Assembly (NCBI GenBank): GCA_964538615.1
Contig: CAZIGK010000004.1
Location: 80,212-144,211 of the forward strand
Origin: CAZIGK01 sp964538615
GTDB lineage: Bacteria; Pseudomonadota; Alphaproteobacteria; Rickettsiales; RI-342
Reading direction: 5' to 3'
Length of the DNA stretch: 64,000 nucleotides
The position numbers and the translations under genes are program-made. The stretch's first letter is position 1; each line of letters begins with the position of its first letter. Positions 42,939 through 51,561 of this stretch are shown here, piece by piece. The notes beneath the pieces were generated by a model. That model was not told the DNA's origin. It searched no databases and worked only from the letters and a program-made list of their open reading frames with translations.

Positions 42939-43484
42939 TTACTGCGCCGCAGCAGGCAATGCAGCGGGGCTATCGCTCAGGCTACGCAGGTATGCAATCA
43001 CCGCAGCCCGCTTATCCGCCTGACGAATCCCAGCGAAAGACATTTTGGTGCCTGGCACATACGCCGCAGGCTTGACCAAAAAAGCATCCAGCGCCGCATA
43101 ATCCCATACGCCGCCTTTCTTTTTCATCGCATCAGAATAGGTGAAGCCTTCATGACCACCCAGTGTGCGCCCTACCACGTTCCACAAATTAGGACCCACT
43201 TTATTCTTGCCACCTTTGTCAAAACTGTGGCAAGCAGCACATTTTTTGGCTTCTTTTTCACCGGTGGCAACGTCATTCTTGGCAATCAGCGCCATAATAT
43301 CTTCTGCCTTCGTATCATCGGCAGCAATTGCATCACTCACCACGGCCACCTCGATACTGTAGCCGCGTTCATCTCCATGCGTTACCGGGTGATACAGCCC
43401 TTTGGTCACATAACCAGAGACCATGGCAATAATTCCGGCTAACAATACAGCGGCAGCAATTTTGTTCAGCTCGAGTCCGTTCAT
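42939..43484 (-). CDS. Membrane-anchored c-type cytochrome
   Basis: The 181-aa protein has an N-terminal uncleaved anchor (KIAAAVLLAGIIAMVSGYV), a linker and a class I cytochrome c domain with CAACH (haem) and GTKMSFAG (Met ligand); KVGPNLWNVVGRTLGG is typical. It resembles CycM/c552-type cytochromes that link the bc1 complex to cytochrome oxidase. The start was set at 43484, preceded by GGAGGATGAT; the frame is open further upstream. Confidence 0.92.
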   Translation of the reverse strand: MNGLELNKIAAAVLLAGIIAMVSGYVTKGLYHPVTHGDERGYSIEVAVVSDAIAADDTKAEDIMALIAKNDVATGEKEAKKCAACHSFDKGGKNKVGPNLWNVVGRTLGGHEGFTYSDAMKKKGGVWDYAALDAFLVKPAAYVPGTKMSFAGIRQADKRAAVIAYLRSLSDSPAALPAAAQ

Positions 43485-43633
43485 ATCATCCTCCAAACGG
43501 GTGTCCTGCCTGCACACACAAACAGCACGTAAAAAGAGTATCAAAAGATGCTTGATAAATACCGCTTTCCTGCGATAGGTAAAAGCGTTTTTTCAAGATG
43601 TTTTGCAATTTTTTCCGCATAAAGGAATCCACC

Positions 43634-44617
43634 ATGGATAAGCTATTGGATGTATTAGCAATTGGTAATGCCATTGTGGATATTCTGGCCTACATTGATG
43701 ATGATTTTTTGCAAAAAGAAGGCATGCACAAAGACAGCATGCAACTGATAGACGAAAAACGCGCCGCTTATCTCTATGATAAGCTGGGAGCTGCCATGGA
43801 ATGCTCTGGCGGTTCCGCTGCCAATACACAGGCAGGCATCGCCATGCTGGGCGGCAAGGCCGCCTTTATCGGCAAAGTGTTTGATGACCAACTCGGCCAT
43901 ATTTTCCGCCACGACATGAAAGCCGTGGGAGTGCGCTTTGATACCCCGGCAGCCACCACCGGAAAACCGACGGCAGCCTCCTACATCTGCGTCACAGAGG
44001 ATGCAAAACGCACCATGAACACCTACCTTGGTGCCTCCACCACTATCAGTAAGGCGGATGTGGATGAACTGTTGGTCGCGGCTGCCCGCATTCTATACAT
44101 TGAAGGCTACATGTGGGACGATACCTCCAGTAAGGAGGCGATTTTACACGCCTGCGCACTGGCTCGACAGCATGGCACACAAGTTGCTCTTTCCCTGTCC
44201 GATCCCTTCTGTGTGGAACGCCATCACGCAGAGTTAATGCAACTGGTTCGTGAACACGTGGATATTCTTTTTGCTAACGAGGCAGAAATCAAAGCCCTGA
44301 CGGAAGAAAAAGAACTGGAAGCAGCTCTGGCTAAAGCCCGCCACATGGCAGATATTGCCGCCATCACTCTGGGTAAGGAAGGCTCCGTCATCCTCCGCGG
44401 GGAAGAACGTGTCCGTGTAGCTGCAGAAACCGCAGGCGATGTGGTGGATAGCACGGGAGCAGGCGACCTCTATGCTGCTGGCGTACTCTATGGTCTGGCA
44501 CGGGACTGGCCTTTAAAGCCCTGCGCCACATTAGGCAGCCGATGCGCGGGCATGATTATCAGCCAACTGGGGGCACGCAGCCAAAAACCACTGAAACCTC
44601 TGCTGGAAAACCTCTAG
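43634..44617 (+). CDS. PfkB-family sugar/adenosine kinase
   Basis: The start MDKLLDVLAIGNAIVDILA follows an AAAGGAAT ribosome-binding site; the frame is open to 43598. The 327-aa protein has the PfkB signatures GGSAANTQAGIAMLGGKAAF and DSTGAGDLYAAGVLYG, with the catalytic Asp and anion hole. The PfkB proteins of this type in alphaproteobacteria are usually called adenosine kinases; the substrate is inferred. Its end overlaps by 4 bp the end of the convergent MFS gene. Confidence 0.88.
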   Translation: MDKLLDVLAIGNAIVDILAYIDDDFLQKEGMHKDSMQLIDEKRAAYLYDKLGAAMECSGGSAANTQAGIAMLGGKAAFIGKVFDDQLGHIFRHDMKAVGVRFDTPAATTGKPTAASYICVTEDAKRTMNTYLGASTTISKADVDELLVAAARILYIEGYMWDDTSSKEAILHACALARQHGTQVALSLSDPFCVERHHAELMQLVREHVDILFANEAEIKALTEEKELEAALAKARHMADIAAITLGKEGSVILRGEERVRVAAETAGDVVDSTGAGDLYAAGVLYGLARDWPLKPCATLGSRCAGMIISQLGARSQKPLKPLLENL

Positions 44618-45927
44618 GTTATCTTTTCACCCACATCATCCCGGCGCAACTGCACAGCGGGATGTTGGCGCATATACATCAGCAACAGAATGGATGGAAT
44701 CCCCAGTAGTGCGGACGTCGCAAACATCGCTTCCCAACCCGCTGCTCCCGCAATCCAGCCTGCGCTCCCCCCCAGCAACTTGGAAGCCAGAGACGCCAGC
44801 GATGACAATAACGCATATTGCGTAGCGGTGTATCGCTGGTCGGTCAGGCGCATAATCAGTGCGACTCCGGCGGCCATGACCGCCCCCCCCGCCAGATTAT
44901 CGCAGGTAATGGCAAAAATAAGCGTCGCCATGCTCGCCCCATACACACTGACCGCCATATAGGCCAAATTGGTAATCATCTGCGCAATACCAAACCATAA
45001 CAAACTGCGCCATAGCCCAAACCGCCCAATCATGGCTCCTGCGAGTATCATGGCCAGTGTGGTTGCCGCAAATCCCCATATTTTCCCAACGGTGGCAATA
45101 TCGGTTTTGCTAAAGCCACTCTCCAGCAAAAAAGGCGTACTCATAAACGCAATAAATCCATCCGGAATCCGGTAACATGCCACAAACGCCAACAGCAGCA
45201 CCCACTCTTTATGCTTCTGTGCAAACGCAACAAATGGCTCCAATACAGCATGACGCACCCAGTCTTTCACCGTCCCCGCAGCTATCTCCCGTGCCGTATG
45301 CATCGGTTCCTTCACCAACAGGGTGACCATCATTGCCGGCAATAGGCAGGCCGCCATCACGCGATACACATTCTCCCATGGGATATACTCCGCCAGCATC
45401 AAGGCTCCCGCACCGGCAATCAGCATCCCTACCCGGTAGCCAAACACCGCCACCGCCGCCGCCTCTCCATATTGTTCCGGCGTCACATATTCTGTCCGAA
45501 AGGCATCCACCACCACATCCTGACTGGCAGATAAAAACGCCACCGCCACCGCCAACAACGCAAACAGGGGCAAATCTTCCTGCGGTGACGTGCAGGATAA
45601 GGCATATAAACATCCCGCCAGAGAAACCTGCGTCAGCAACATCCAGCTTCGCCGCTTCCCAAGGCGTGCAGTCAGCCATGGAACAGACAGGTTATCCATT
45701 AACGGTGCCCAGACAAAATTGAAACTATAGGGCAACCCCACCAGCGCAAACGCACCCACTGCGGCTTTGTCAATTCCCCGCTCCTGTAACCACGCCCCCA
45801 ACGTCCCCATGATCAACAGCAAAGGCAAGCCACTGGAAACTCCCAACAGCAACACCATCATAATGCGCGGGTGCAGATACCGTCTCACACCCCTCGCCCA
45901 TACCGGAAACCCCGCAGGAGACGCCAT
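44614..45927 (-). CDS. ampG: AmpG-like MFS permease
   Basis: AmpG imports anhydro-muropeptides for cell-wall recycling. The protein has about 12 hydrophobic segments and the family phrase MMVLLLGVSSGLPLLLIMGT, then WLQERGIDKAAVGAF and LPYSFNFVWAPLMDN. The start was set at MASPAGFPVWARG (45927) because AAAGGTGG precedes it; the frame opens at 45975. The neighbours do not prove the muropeptide substrate. Confidence 0.82.
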   Translation of the reverse strand: MASPAGFPVWARGVRRYLHPRIMMVLLLGVSSGLPLLLIMGTLGAWLQERGIDKAAVGAFALVGLPYSFNFVWAPLMDNLSVPWLTARLGKRRSWMLLTQVSLAGCLYALSCTSPQEDLPLFALLAVAVAFLSASQDVVVDAFRTEYVTPEQYGEAAAVAVFGYRVGMLIAGAGALMLAEYIPWENVYRVMAACLLPAMMVTLLVKEPMHTAREIAAGTVKDWVRHAVLEPFVAFAQKHKEWVLLLAFVACYRIPDGFIAFMSTPFLLESGFSKTDIATVGKIWGFAATTLAMILAGAMIGRFGLWRSLLWFGIAQMITNLAYMAVSVYGASMATLIFAITCDNLAGGAVMAAGVALIMRLTDQRYTATQYALLSSLASLASKLLGGSAGWIAGAAGWEAMFATSALLGIPSILLLMYMRQHPAVQLRRDDVGEKIT

Positions 45928-46060
45928 AAAAAACCACCTTTGCTGTGCTGCAAAATGCATAAATATTTGCGACATCCACAGAAATAGATTACTAACGCCC
46001 TTACGTCATGTGGAAAGTTTTTTCCTCCCTCCATCCCCTCTTACACGGAGAATCATCGCC

Positions 46061-47179
46061 ATGCTGATTGGTGTTCCTAAGGAAATTAAGCGTTTTGAAT
46101 TTCGCGTTAGCGTGTCCCCCTCCGGCGTTGCCGAACTGGTTCATCAGGGACATCAGGTCATCGTCGAAAAAAATGCAGGCTTCGCCATTGGTTTCGATGA
46201 CGCAGACTATCAGGCCGCTGGCGCACTTATCGCCTCCACTGCACAGGAAGTCTATGCCCGCGCTGATATGGTGGTGAAAGTGAAAGAACCACAACCGGTG
46301 GAATGCGAAATGCTGCGCCCCGGTCAAACCCTGTTCTGCTACCTGCACCTCGCGGCTGATCCTAAACAGGGCGAACTACTCCAGCAAAGCGGCGCAACCG
46401 CCATTGCGTTTGAAACCGTCACCGCAGATGACGGCACGCTGCCGCTACTCCGCCCAATGAGCGAAGTCGCAGGCCGTGTCGCCGTGCAAGCAGGCGCTCG
46501 CGCACTGGAACGCTCCATGGGTGGCCGTGGCGTGCTTCTGTCCGGCGTTCCCGGTGTGGCTGCTGGTAAAGTATTGGTCATCGGCGGTGGTGTTGTCGGC
46601 ACCAACGCGGCCATGCTGGCAGCGGGTCTGGGGGCAGATGTCACCATCATGGATAAATCCCTCAAGCGCCTCGCAGAGTTAGACATGATGTTCGGCGGTC
46701 GCATCAAAACCGTTTACTCCACCCAAGCCGCACTGGAAGAACACCTCACCACTGCGGATCTCACCATTGGCGCGGTTCTCATTCCCGGTGCTTCCGCCCC
46801 GAAACTGGTACGCCGCGAACACCTGAAACACATGAAACGCGGCAGCGTGATTGTGGATGTCGCCATTGATCAGGGTGGCTGCTTCGAGACAAGCAAACCC
46901 ACCACCCACGATGAACCCGTCTACGTGGTCGATGAAGTGGTGCATTACTGCGTCGCCAACATGCCAAGCGCAGTGGCTCGCACCTCTTCTCAGGCACTGG
47001 AAAACGCCACCCTGCCTTACACCATCATGCTGGCCAACAAAGGCGCTAAACAAGCGATGCTGGAAAACCGCCACCTGATGAATGGCCTGAATGTCCATGC
47101 CGGACGCTTCACCTACCGTGCCGTATCTGAAGCACTGGGCAAAGACTTCATCCCAGCAGAGCAGGCATTGGCCGCCTAA
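46061..47179 (+). CDS. ald: Alanine dehydrogenase
   Basis: Ald interconverts L-alanine and pyruvate with NAD. The 372-aa protein starts MLIGVPKEIKRFEFRVSVSP, has the catalytic Lys75 and His96 (FCYLHLAAD) at the canonical positions and the NAD-binding GGGVVGTNAAMLAAGLGA. The start at 46061 follows ACGGAG. The upstream open frame to 45767 is not coding because it crosses the ampG start region. Confidence 0.96.
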   Translation: MLIGVPKEIKRFEFRVSVSPSGVAELVHQGHQVIVEKNAGFAIGFDDADYQAAGALIASTAQEVYARADMVVKVKEPQPVECEMLRPGQTLFCYLHLAADPKQGELLQQSGATAIAFETVTADDGTLPLLRPMSEVAGRVAVQAGARALERSMGGRGVLLSGVPGVAAGKVLVIGGGVVGTNAAMLAAGLGADVTIMDKSLKRLAELDMMFGGRIKTVYSTQAALEEHLTTADLTIGAVLIPGASAPKLVRREHLKHMKRGSVIVDVAIDQGGCFETSKPTTHDEPVYVVDEVVHYCVANMPSAVARTSSQALENATLPYTIMLANKGAKQAMLENRHLMNGLNVHAGRFTYRAVSEALGKDFIPAEQALAA

Positions 47180-47717
47180 TCCATCTCAGTAAAACTGTCT
47201 CTCCCTGCCCTCGGCATTCTGTGCCGGGGGCTTTGTTTTGCAACCTTTCGCTGGCTCCACTCGGCTGTTTTATTCCCTCCTTGCTCGATTCCTGTCTCGC
47301 AAATGAGGGCGGCTCAGAGCTGGTTCGGGCTGCTGTCCTCACGTCTTGTCCCTCGCATGGGTCATCAATCCACGTCATGCCTGCGTAGGCAGGCATCCAC
47401 GAGAAACCTTTCCCTTGGCTCCGCTCGGTTGTTTTATTCCCTCCTTGCTCGACTCCTGTCTCGCAAATGAGGGCGGCTCAAGGCTGGCGCAGGCCTGCTG
47501 TCCTCACTTCTTGTCCCCTGCGTTGGCAATGCTCCCCGTCATGCCTGCGCAGGCAGGCATCCACGAGAATCTCCTCGCCCAGCTGTTGCTATTCGGTAAC
47601 AGCTAGCCAGCTTTTTATCCCAGCCCGTTTCGCCCCACTGTTCTGCCCTAGCGTCAATGCAACCAGTTTGCTAAACCTTCTTCATAATCCTTTAACACTC
47701 GAAAGAGGCTATTTTTT
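47180..47717. other. Gene-free stretch made of repeats
   Basis: Between ald and the OmpA gene there is no supported coding sequence. A short weak stem (TCGG/CCGG region, 47208-47230) follows ald, and most of the rest is the tandem repeat described separately. Confidence 0.5.
47244..47570. repeat. Two tandem copies of the dispersed repeat, about 163 bp each
   Basis: Unit 1 (47244-47406) and unit 2 (47407-47570) each run from CCTTTC..TGGCTCC through TGTCTCGCAAATGAGGGCGG to the palindrome ATGCCTGCG(C/T)AGGCAGGCAT and CCACGAGAA. They differ in a few places. The 3' half of the unit is also found at 10988-11060. The short ORFs inside are not genes. Confidence 0.8.
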
Positions 47718-48350
47718 ATGACCCGTTTGAACAGCAAAACCTTCGCTCTGGCCTGTGTGCTGGCGCTCGCTTCAACCTCCGCCCACGCAGAAAGCGCGTA
47801 TGATAACGTGCAGGATAACCGTGGCGGCAAAGTTATTGACGCCCGTGGCAACTGCGTCCGCACCAAATGGATGGACGGTGCAGACCCCTGCGCTCCTGCC
47901 GTTGCAGCCCCTACCCCTGCACCTGTTGCCGCTCCCGCACCTGCTCCTGCACCTCAGCCTGTGGTGAAACTGGCAGAAGAAGACCTGACCATCTACTTCG
48001 GCTTCGACAAAGCCAACATCACCCCAGAATCATCTGCTAAGCTGGATCGTATCGCTAATGTCCTGAAAAGTGATACACAGGTCACGGGTGCCCGTATCGT
48101 TGGCTTCACGGATAGCGTAGGTGGCTCTGACTACAACATTAAACTGTCTGAAAAGCGCGCAGCAGCCGTAAAAGACTACATCGCCTCCAAAGGCTACTTC
48201 AACACCGAGATTGCGAAAGTGCAAGGTGTGGGCAAAAGCTATGCAAAAGAAGATTGCGCCAAGTTGAACAAACTGAACGATAAAATCGCCTGCGGCGCTG
48301 AAGATCGTAAAGTTATGGTGCAAATTCAATACCGTTACGTTGCCAAATAA
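47718..48350 (+). CDS. OmpA-family outer-membrane protein
   Basis: The 210-aa protein has a signal peptide (FALACVLALASTSAHAES), a Pro/Ala-rich linker (about 60-85) and a C-terminal OmpA domain (LTIYFGFDKANITPESSAKL, VGFTDSVGGSDYNIKLSEKR). The conserved Asp and Arg contact peptidoglycan. No beta-barrel is present, so it is a periplasmic OmpA-like protein. A strong terminator follows. Confidence 0.9.
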   Translation: MTRLNSKTFALACVLALASTSAHAESAYDNVQDNRGGKVIDARGNCVRTKWMDGADPCAPAVAAPTPAPVAAPAPAPAPQPVVKLAEEDLTIYFGFDKANITPESSAKLDRIANVLKSDTQVTGARIVGFTDSVGGSDYNIKLSEKRAAAVKDYIASKGYFNTEIAKVQGVGKSYAKEDCAKLNKLNDKIACGAEDRKVMVQIQYRYVAK

Positions 48351-48381
48351 GCTTCGCGCAACCATGTAGCACCTGACCGAG

Positions 48382-48412
48382 GAGAGGAGGGCACGCCCTC
48401 CTCTCTTTTTAT
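48382..48412 (+). terminator. Terminator of the OmpA-like gene
   Basis: A perfect 11-bp stem GAGAGGAGGGC/GCCCTCCTCTC with a two-base loop is followed by a T-run. Confidence 0.85.
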
Positions 48413-48436
48413 TGGCTTTCACAGACGAGATTTTCC

Positions 48437-49522
48437 ATGCGCAAAGTCGGCTCTTCTTTGCCAAAACCCGTCCGCTACCTACTGATGAGCCCTCTCTGGC
48501 TGTGTCAGATAGGAACTGGTTATCGCTCTTTCAGAGACAACCCCATTCTCGGCAGTATCCGCCTCAACCAGCTTGGTTTGCATGTCACCCGGCTTCGCTT
48601 GGCCTATTGGCTTTCTATGCGGCGGCGCCAACGCCTGCAACATCTCCTCTCACCGGAGGATAAAGTGCTCATAGATCAGCATGGCTTTTTGTGCAAGCGA
48701 CCCTTTCTTGCGCCCGATATCTTTGATGCCGTCCGAAAAGAAATTGTCTCTCTGGAAGAGAATGCGCGCGAAATGCTACAAGGTGACGCCATTACACGGC
48801 GTATTCCTCTGGATGCATCCACTCTGAGCACACTACCTCATACCCGCAATCTGCTCAACCATCCCGCTCTACAAGGCTACATTCGCTATATCGCGTCTTT
48901 TGATATGGAACCCGTCTTCTACGTGCAAACCATTTTAAACCATATCAAGCCACGCGCCCCACTCGATCCTCAGACCAACTTACATAGCGATACATTTCAT
49001 CCCTCTGCCAAGGCATGGTTTTTTCTCACCGATGTAACCGCCGCTGATGGCCCGTTCACCTACGTCTCAGGTTCACATATCCTTACACCAGAACGCATCG
49101 CCTGGGAAAAACATCGCAGCATCACTATCCATCATTCCGATCACCTGAGCCAACGCGGCTCCCTCCGCATTGAACCGCATGAACTACCTGAGCTGGCTCT
49201 CCCGCCTGCACAGGCATTTACCGTTCCCGCTAATACTCTGGTCGTTGGCGATACCTTTGGCTTTCACGCACGTGGCCTGTCACAACACCCATGTATGCGT
49301 CTGGAAATCTGGGCCTACGCACGCCGCAATCCATTTGTGCCCTTTACGAACTGGGATATATGGAGCCTTCGACCCTTTAAGTATCAAAAAACACCCCTAT
49401 TTTGGCGTTTAATGGATTTACGCGAAAAAATCGGCGGGAAAAAAAATCCGTGGCGTAACGCAGGCAAACGTTTTCCACTCAGTCCGGAAACGATTGCTGG
49501 CACGCTGCCTCCCCCACAATAA
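48437..49522 (+). CDS. Phytanoyl-CoA dioxygenase-like Fe(II)/2OG oxygenase
   Basis: The 361-aa protein has the iron-binding facial triad of the PhyH family: His183 and Asp185 (NLHSDTFHP) and His277 (GDTFGFHARG), plus Arg288 (MRLEIWAY) for 2-oxoglutarate. The N-terminal 75 residues are basic and not part of the fold. The substrate is unknown; the next genes are unrelated. Confidence 0.82.
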   Translation: MRKVGSSLPKPVRYLLMSPLWLCQIGTGYRSFRDNPILGSIRLNQLGLHVTRLRLAYWLSMRRRQRLQHLLSPEDKVLIDQHGFLCKRPFLAPDIFDAVRKEIVSLEENAREMLQGDAITRRIPLDASTLSTLPHTRNLLNHPALQGYIRYIASFDMEPVFYVQTILNHIKPRAPLDPQTNLHSDTFHPSAKAWFFLTDVTAADGPFTYVSGSHILTPERIAWEKHRSITIHHSDHLSQRGSLRIEPHELPELALPPAQAFTVPANTLVVGDTFGFHARGLSQHPCMRLEIWAYARRNPFVPFTNWDIWSLRPFKYQKTPLFWRLMDLREKIGGKKNPWRNAGKRFPLSPETIAGTLPPPQ

Positions 49523-49540
49523 ACAGGGGGGATTGTCTAA

Positions 49541-49795
49541 CATCAGGCCTCCATTACAACGCAATGCTATGGCTCTAAGGCAAAGCTATATTCACTGCTC
49601 ATAACGCACGAAGACGGAAGACATACATATTATCGGATAGCTAAACGCATCGCCAAGGCAAAACTGGTGCTCCCCCGCGGACTAAACTCGAACCGAGTTG
49701 AGCAATTACAAATGGTTATAAAAGACTGGGTGGAGATGTTCAAGTCGCCGCCGCCATTGGAGGGGAAGAGTTTTACTTGGGAGCCACTATTCTGA
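49541..49795 (+). pseudogene. Open frame without start, possible gene remnant
   Basis: Between the TAA at 49538 and the TGA at 49793 one frame stays open and looks protein-like (KAKLYSLLITHEDGRHTYYR, then KAKLVLPRGLNSNRVEQLQ). There is no ATG near its beginning, no ribosome-binding site, and its end overlaps the convergent gene at 49787. It may be the 3' part of a lost gene. Confidence 0.25.
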
Positions 49796-50149
49796 CTGCA
49801 CACCTAAATCTTTTCGCATGGCATTTTTGAGATCACGAAACACTTGTGGTCTATCAGGATGAACAGTCCCATCTACAGGATTCGTTTCTTGAAATCGTTT
49901 GCAGAGGCTAATTACTTCAGGCGACCCAACAAGTTCAATTCTGTTGAACCAGTGTGCCAGGTAAGAACCCGTCTCCGCACTTTGCTCTACATCGGTTTTA
50001 TAAATGGCATCTAAAAATCCTGTGTAGCATTCCTTCTTTTCTTGAAAATTACGCTTTGCAATATCTGCACGCTGAGAAAGCCAAGCCTGAATCAATGCAG
50101 TAACAATAGCGCCAAGACCAAATGCAGAGAGAAACTGTATAATGTCCAT
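49787..50149 (-). CDS. Small membrane-anchored hypothetical protein
   Basis: The 120-aa protein has one N-terminal hydrophobic helix (IIQFLSAFGLGAIVTALIQAW) and a cytoplasmic helical part (QRADIAKRNFQEKKECYTGF). Its start codon touches the end of the GIY-YIG gene, so both are likely transcribed together. I do not recognise a family. Confidence 0.6.
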   Translation of the reverse strand: MDIIQFLSAFGLGAIVTALIQAWLSQRADIAKRNFQEKKECYTGFLDAIYKTDVEQSAETGSYLAHWFNRIELVGSPEVISLCKRFQETNPVDGTVHPDRPQVFRDLKNAMRKDLGVQSE

Positions 50150-50409
50150 TAGGCGGAGTCCTTTTCTTTTATCAGCCTCTTTTTTGCAAACGCCCTACCA
50201 GAATGTGATTTGAGGTATTTCTCAAATTCTAGAGCCGTAAATTTATCTGGAAAAGCGCAATACCACAACAACTCCCATGGCGCATACTTTGCGGTGTGCG
50301 TAGATTTTTCTGCATTATGGTCAGCAATACGCTTTTTCAAATCCTCGGATGCGCCAGTGTATTCCTGCTCTGGGAATTCAATGCTACGGATAATATAAAC
50401 ATACCACAT
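50149..50409 (-). CDS. GIY-YIG nuclease-like small protein
   Basis: The 86-aa protein starts at MWYVYIIRSIEFPEQEYTGA and has the GIY-YIG core (VYI...YTG), KKRIADHNAEKSTHTAKY and the terminal YLKSHSGRAFAKKRL. These UvrC-like single-domain proteins are widespread and mobile. The upstream open frame to 50640 runs through the tRNA and is not coding. Confidence 0.85.
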   Translation of the reverse strand: MWYVYIIRSIEFPEQEYTGASEDLKKRIADHNAEKSTHTAKYAPWELLWYCAFPDKFTALEFEKYLKSHSGRAFAKKRLIKEKDSA

Positions 50410-50455
50410 ACATTGCTCCAGCCCGTCGTCGCCCTGCGGGCTATGCCGAACACTG

Positions 50456-50514
50456 CTTCGCCCAAGTTGCCGTGCTGCCCGTGGCTGCGCCACGCGTAGC
50501 CCGTCAGGGCGAAG
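50456..50514. repeat. Nested inverted repeat between tRNA-Thr and the GIY-YIG gene
   Basis: The outer arms CTTCGCCC (50456-50463) and GGGCGAAG (50507-50514) enclose an inner hairpin GTGGC-TGC-GCCAC (50481-50493). It starts 3 bp after the tRNA 3' end (CCA). It could be a terminator or processing element, or the mobile boundary of the nuclease gene. Confidence 0.55.
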
Positions 50515-50516
50515 CG

Positions 50517-50592
<76 letters not shown>

Positions 50593-50788
50593 GCTTGGTA
50601 AAATCATAGTGTAGTTATAAGTTTTTCCCACCCTTTGCAACAGCCAAATACATGTCGCATGATACCGCCTATTGTCTTTTTCTGCCTCCCTCCACCATGC
50701 CTATCCCCAGCCCACCAGCAGACCAAACAGTCAAACCACCGATAAAAAACTTGCAATACAGAGTATTATAGATTACCCAAGAAAAATA

Positions 50789-50804
50789 TTGACTCAATAG
50801 TCAA
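50789..50804. promoter_or_regulatory. Operator-like palindrome before the TetR gene
   Basis: A perfect inverted repeat TTGACT-CAAT-AGTCAA lies 16 bp before the TetR-family start codon. TetR proteins usually bind such palindromes in their own promoters. Confidence 0.55.
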
Positions 50805-50820
50805 CCCAGGAGTTTTATCC

Positions 50821-51432
50821 ATGTCCGCTTCCACTCTTCCCAGCCGTGAGCGTATTTTACAGGCCAGCCGCAAACTTTTCTGGCAACGCAGCTACGATGA
50901 TGTCAGCGTGGATACCATTTGCAAAGTGGCTGGCGTGCACAAAGGCAGTTTCTATCACTTCTTTCCCTCCAAAGAAGCACTGGTGATGGAAATATTAGAC
51001 GTCATCGCCACCGATTGCGAAGAACAGCTACTCAAACCTTCCTTCAACGCCCGCCTCTTCCCGCTGGATAAAATTCGCCTCTACTTCCAAAACCTACAAA
51101 AACAAGGGGAAGAAGCCAAAGAAGAATTCGGTCATTACCCCGGCTGCCCCATCGGCAACCTCACGGCTGAACTCAGCACCCTATCGGAAGATGTACGGCA
51201 AAAAGCCTGCCGCGTGCTGGATCTACATACGCAATATTTTACCCAAGTGATGACAGAAGCGCAGCAAGGCGCCGCCGTCACCTACTCTGTCCCCGCAGAA
51301 ATGCTGGCCAGCCTGCTCATGGCATGCTGGCAAGGTGCATCCCTCAAAGCAAAAGCCTATAACAATCCGGCAACCATCTCGCAGACCATTGAGAACTTCC
51401 TCAACTCCACCAAAAGCAAACATAGCCGCTAA
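50821..51432 (+). CDS. TetR/AcrR-family regulator
   Basis: The 203-aa protein has the N-terminal helix-turn-helix (RERILQASRKLFWQRSYDDV; TICKVAGVHKGSFYHFFPSK, the YHFF signature) and a ligand-binding C-terminal domain with YPGCPIGNLTAELS. The start follows CCAGGAG. A palindrome 16 bp upstream points to autoregulation. No obvious regulated gene is adjacent in the same direction. Confidence 0.93.
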   Translation: MSASTLPSRERILQASRKLFWQRSYDDVSVDTICKVAGVHKGSFYHFFPSKEALVMEILDVIATDCEEQLLKPSFNARLFPLDKIRLYFQNLQKQGEEAKEEFGHYPGCPIGNLTAELSTLSEDVRQKACRVLDLHTQYFTQVMTEAQQGAAVTYSVPAEMLASLLMACWQGASLKAKAYNNPATISQTIENFLNSTKSKHSR

Positions 51433-51499
51433 GCCGCCATACACAGTAAGGGTCAGCAAGGCACCTCCCCTCCACCACCAACCCGCACCAAAAAAACCT

Positions 51500-51534
51500 A
51501 AAAAGGGGAAGAGCCATCGCTCTTCCCCTTTTTA
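51500..51534. terminator. Bidirectional terminator between tetR-like gene and 934-aa orphan
   Basis: The stem AAAAAGGGGAAGAGC / GCTCTTCCCCTTTTT is flanked by A and T runs on both sides, so it can end transcripts from both converging genes. Confidence 0.85.
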
Positions 51535-51561
51535 TTGCTTTGCGTATATATAGCTGAAATG

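Noticed and set aside
45767..46060. N-terminal extension of alanine dehydrogenase
   Set aside because: The extension overlaps the ampG start region and alanine dehydrogenase begins at MLIGVPKEIK with ACGGAG upstream.
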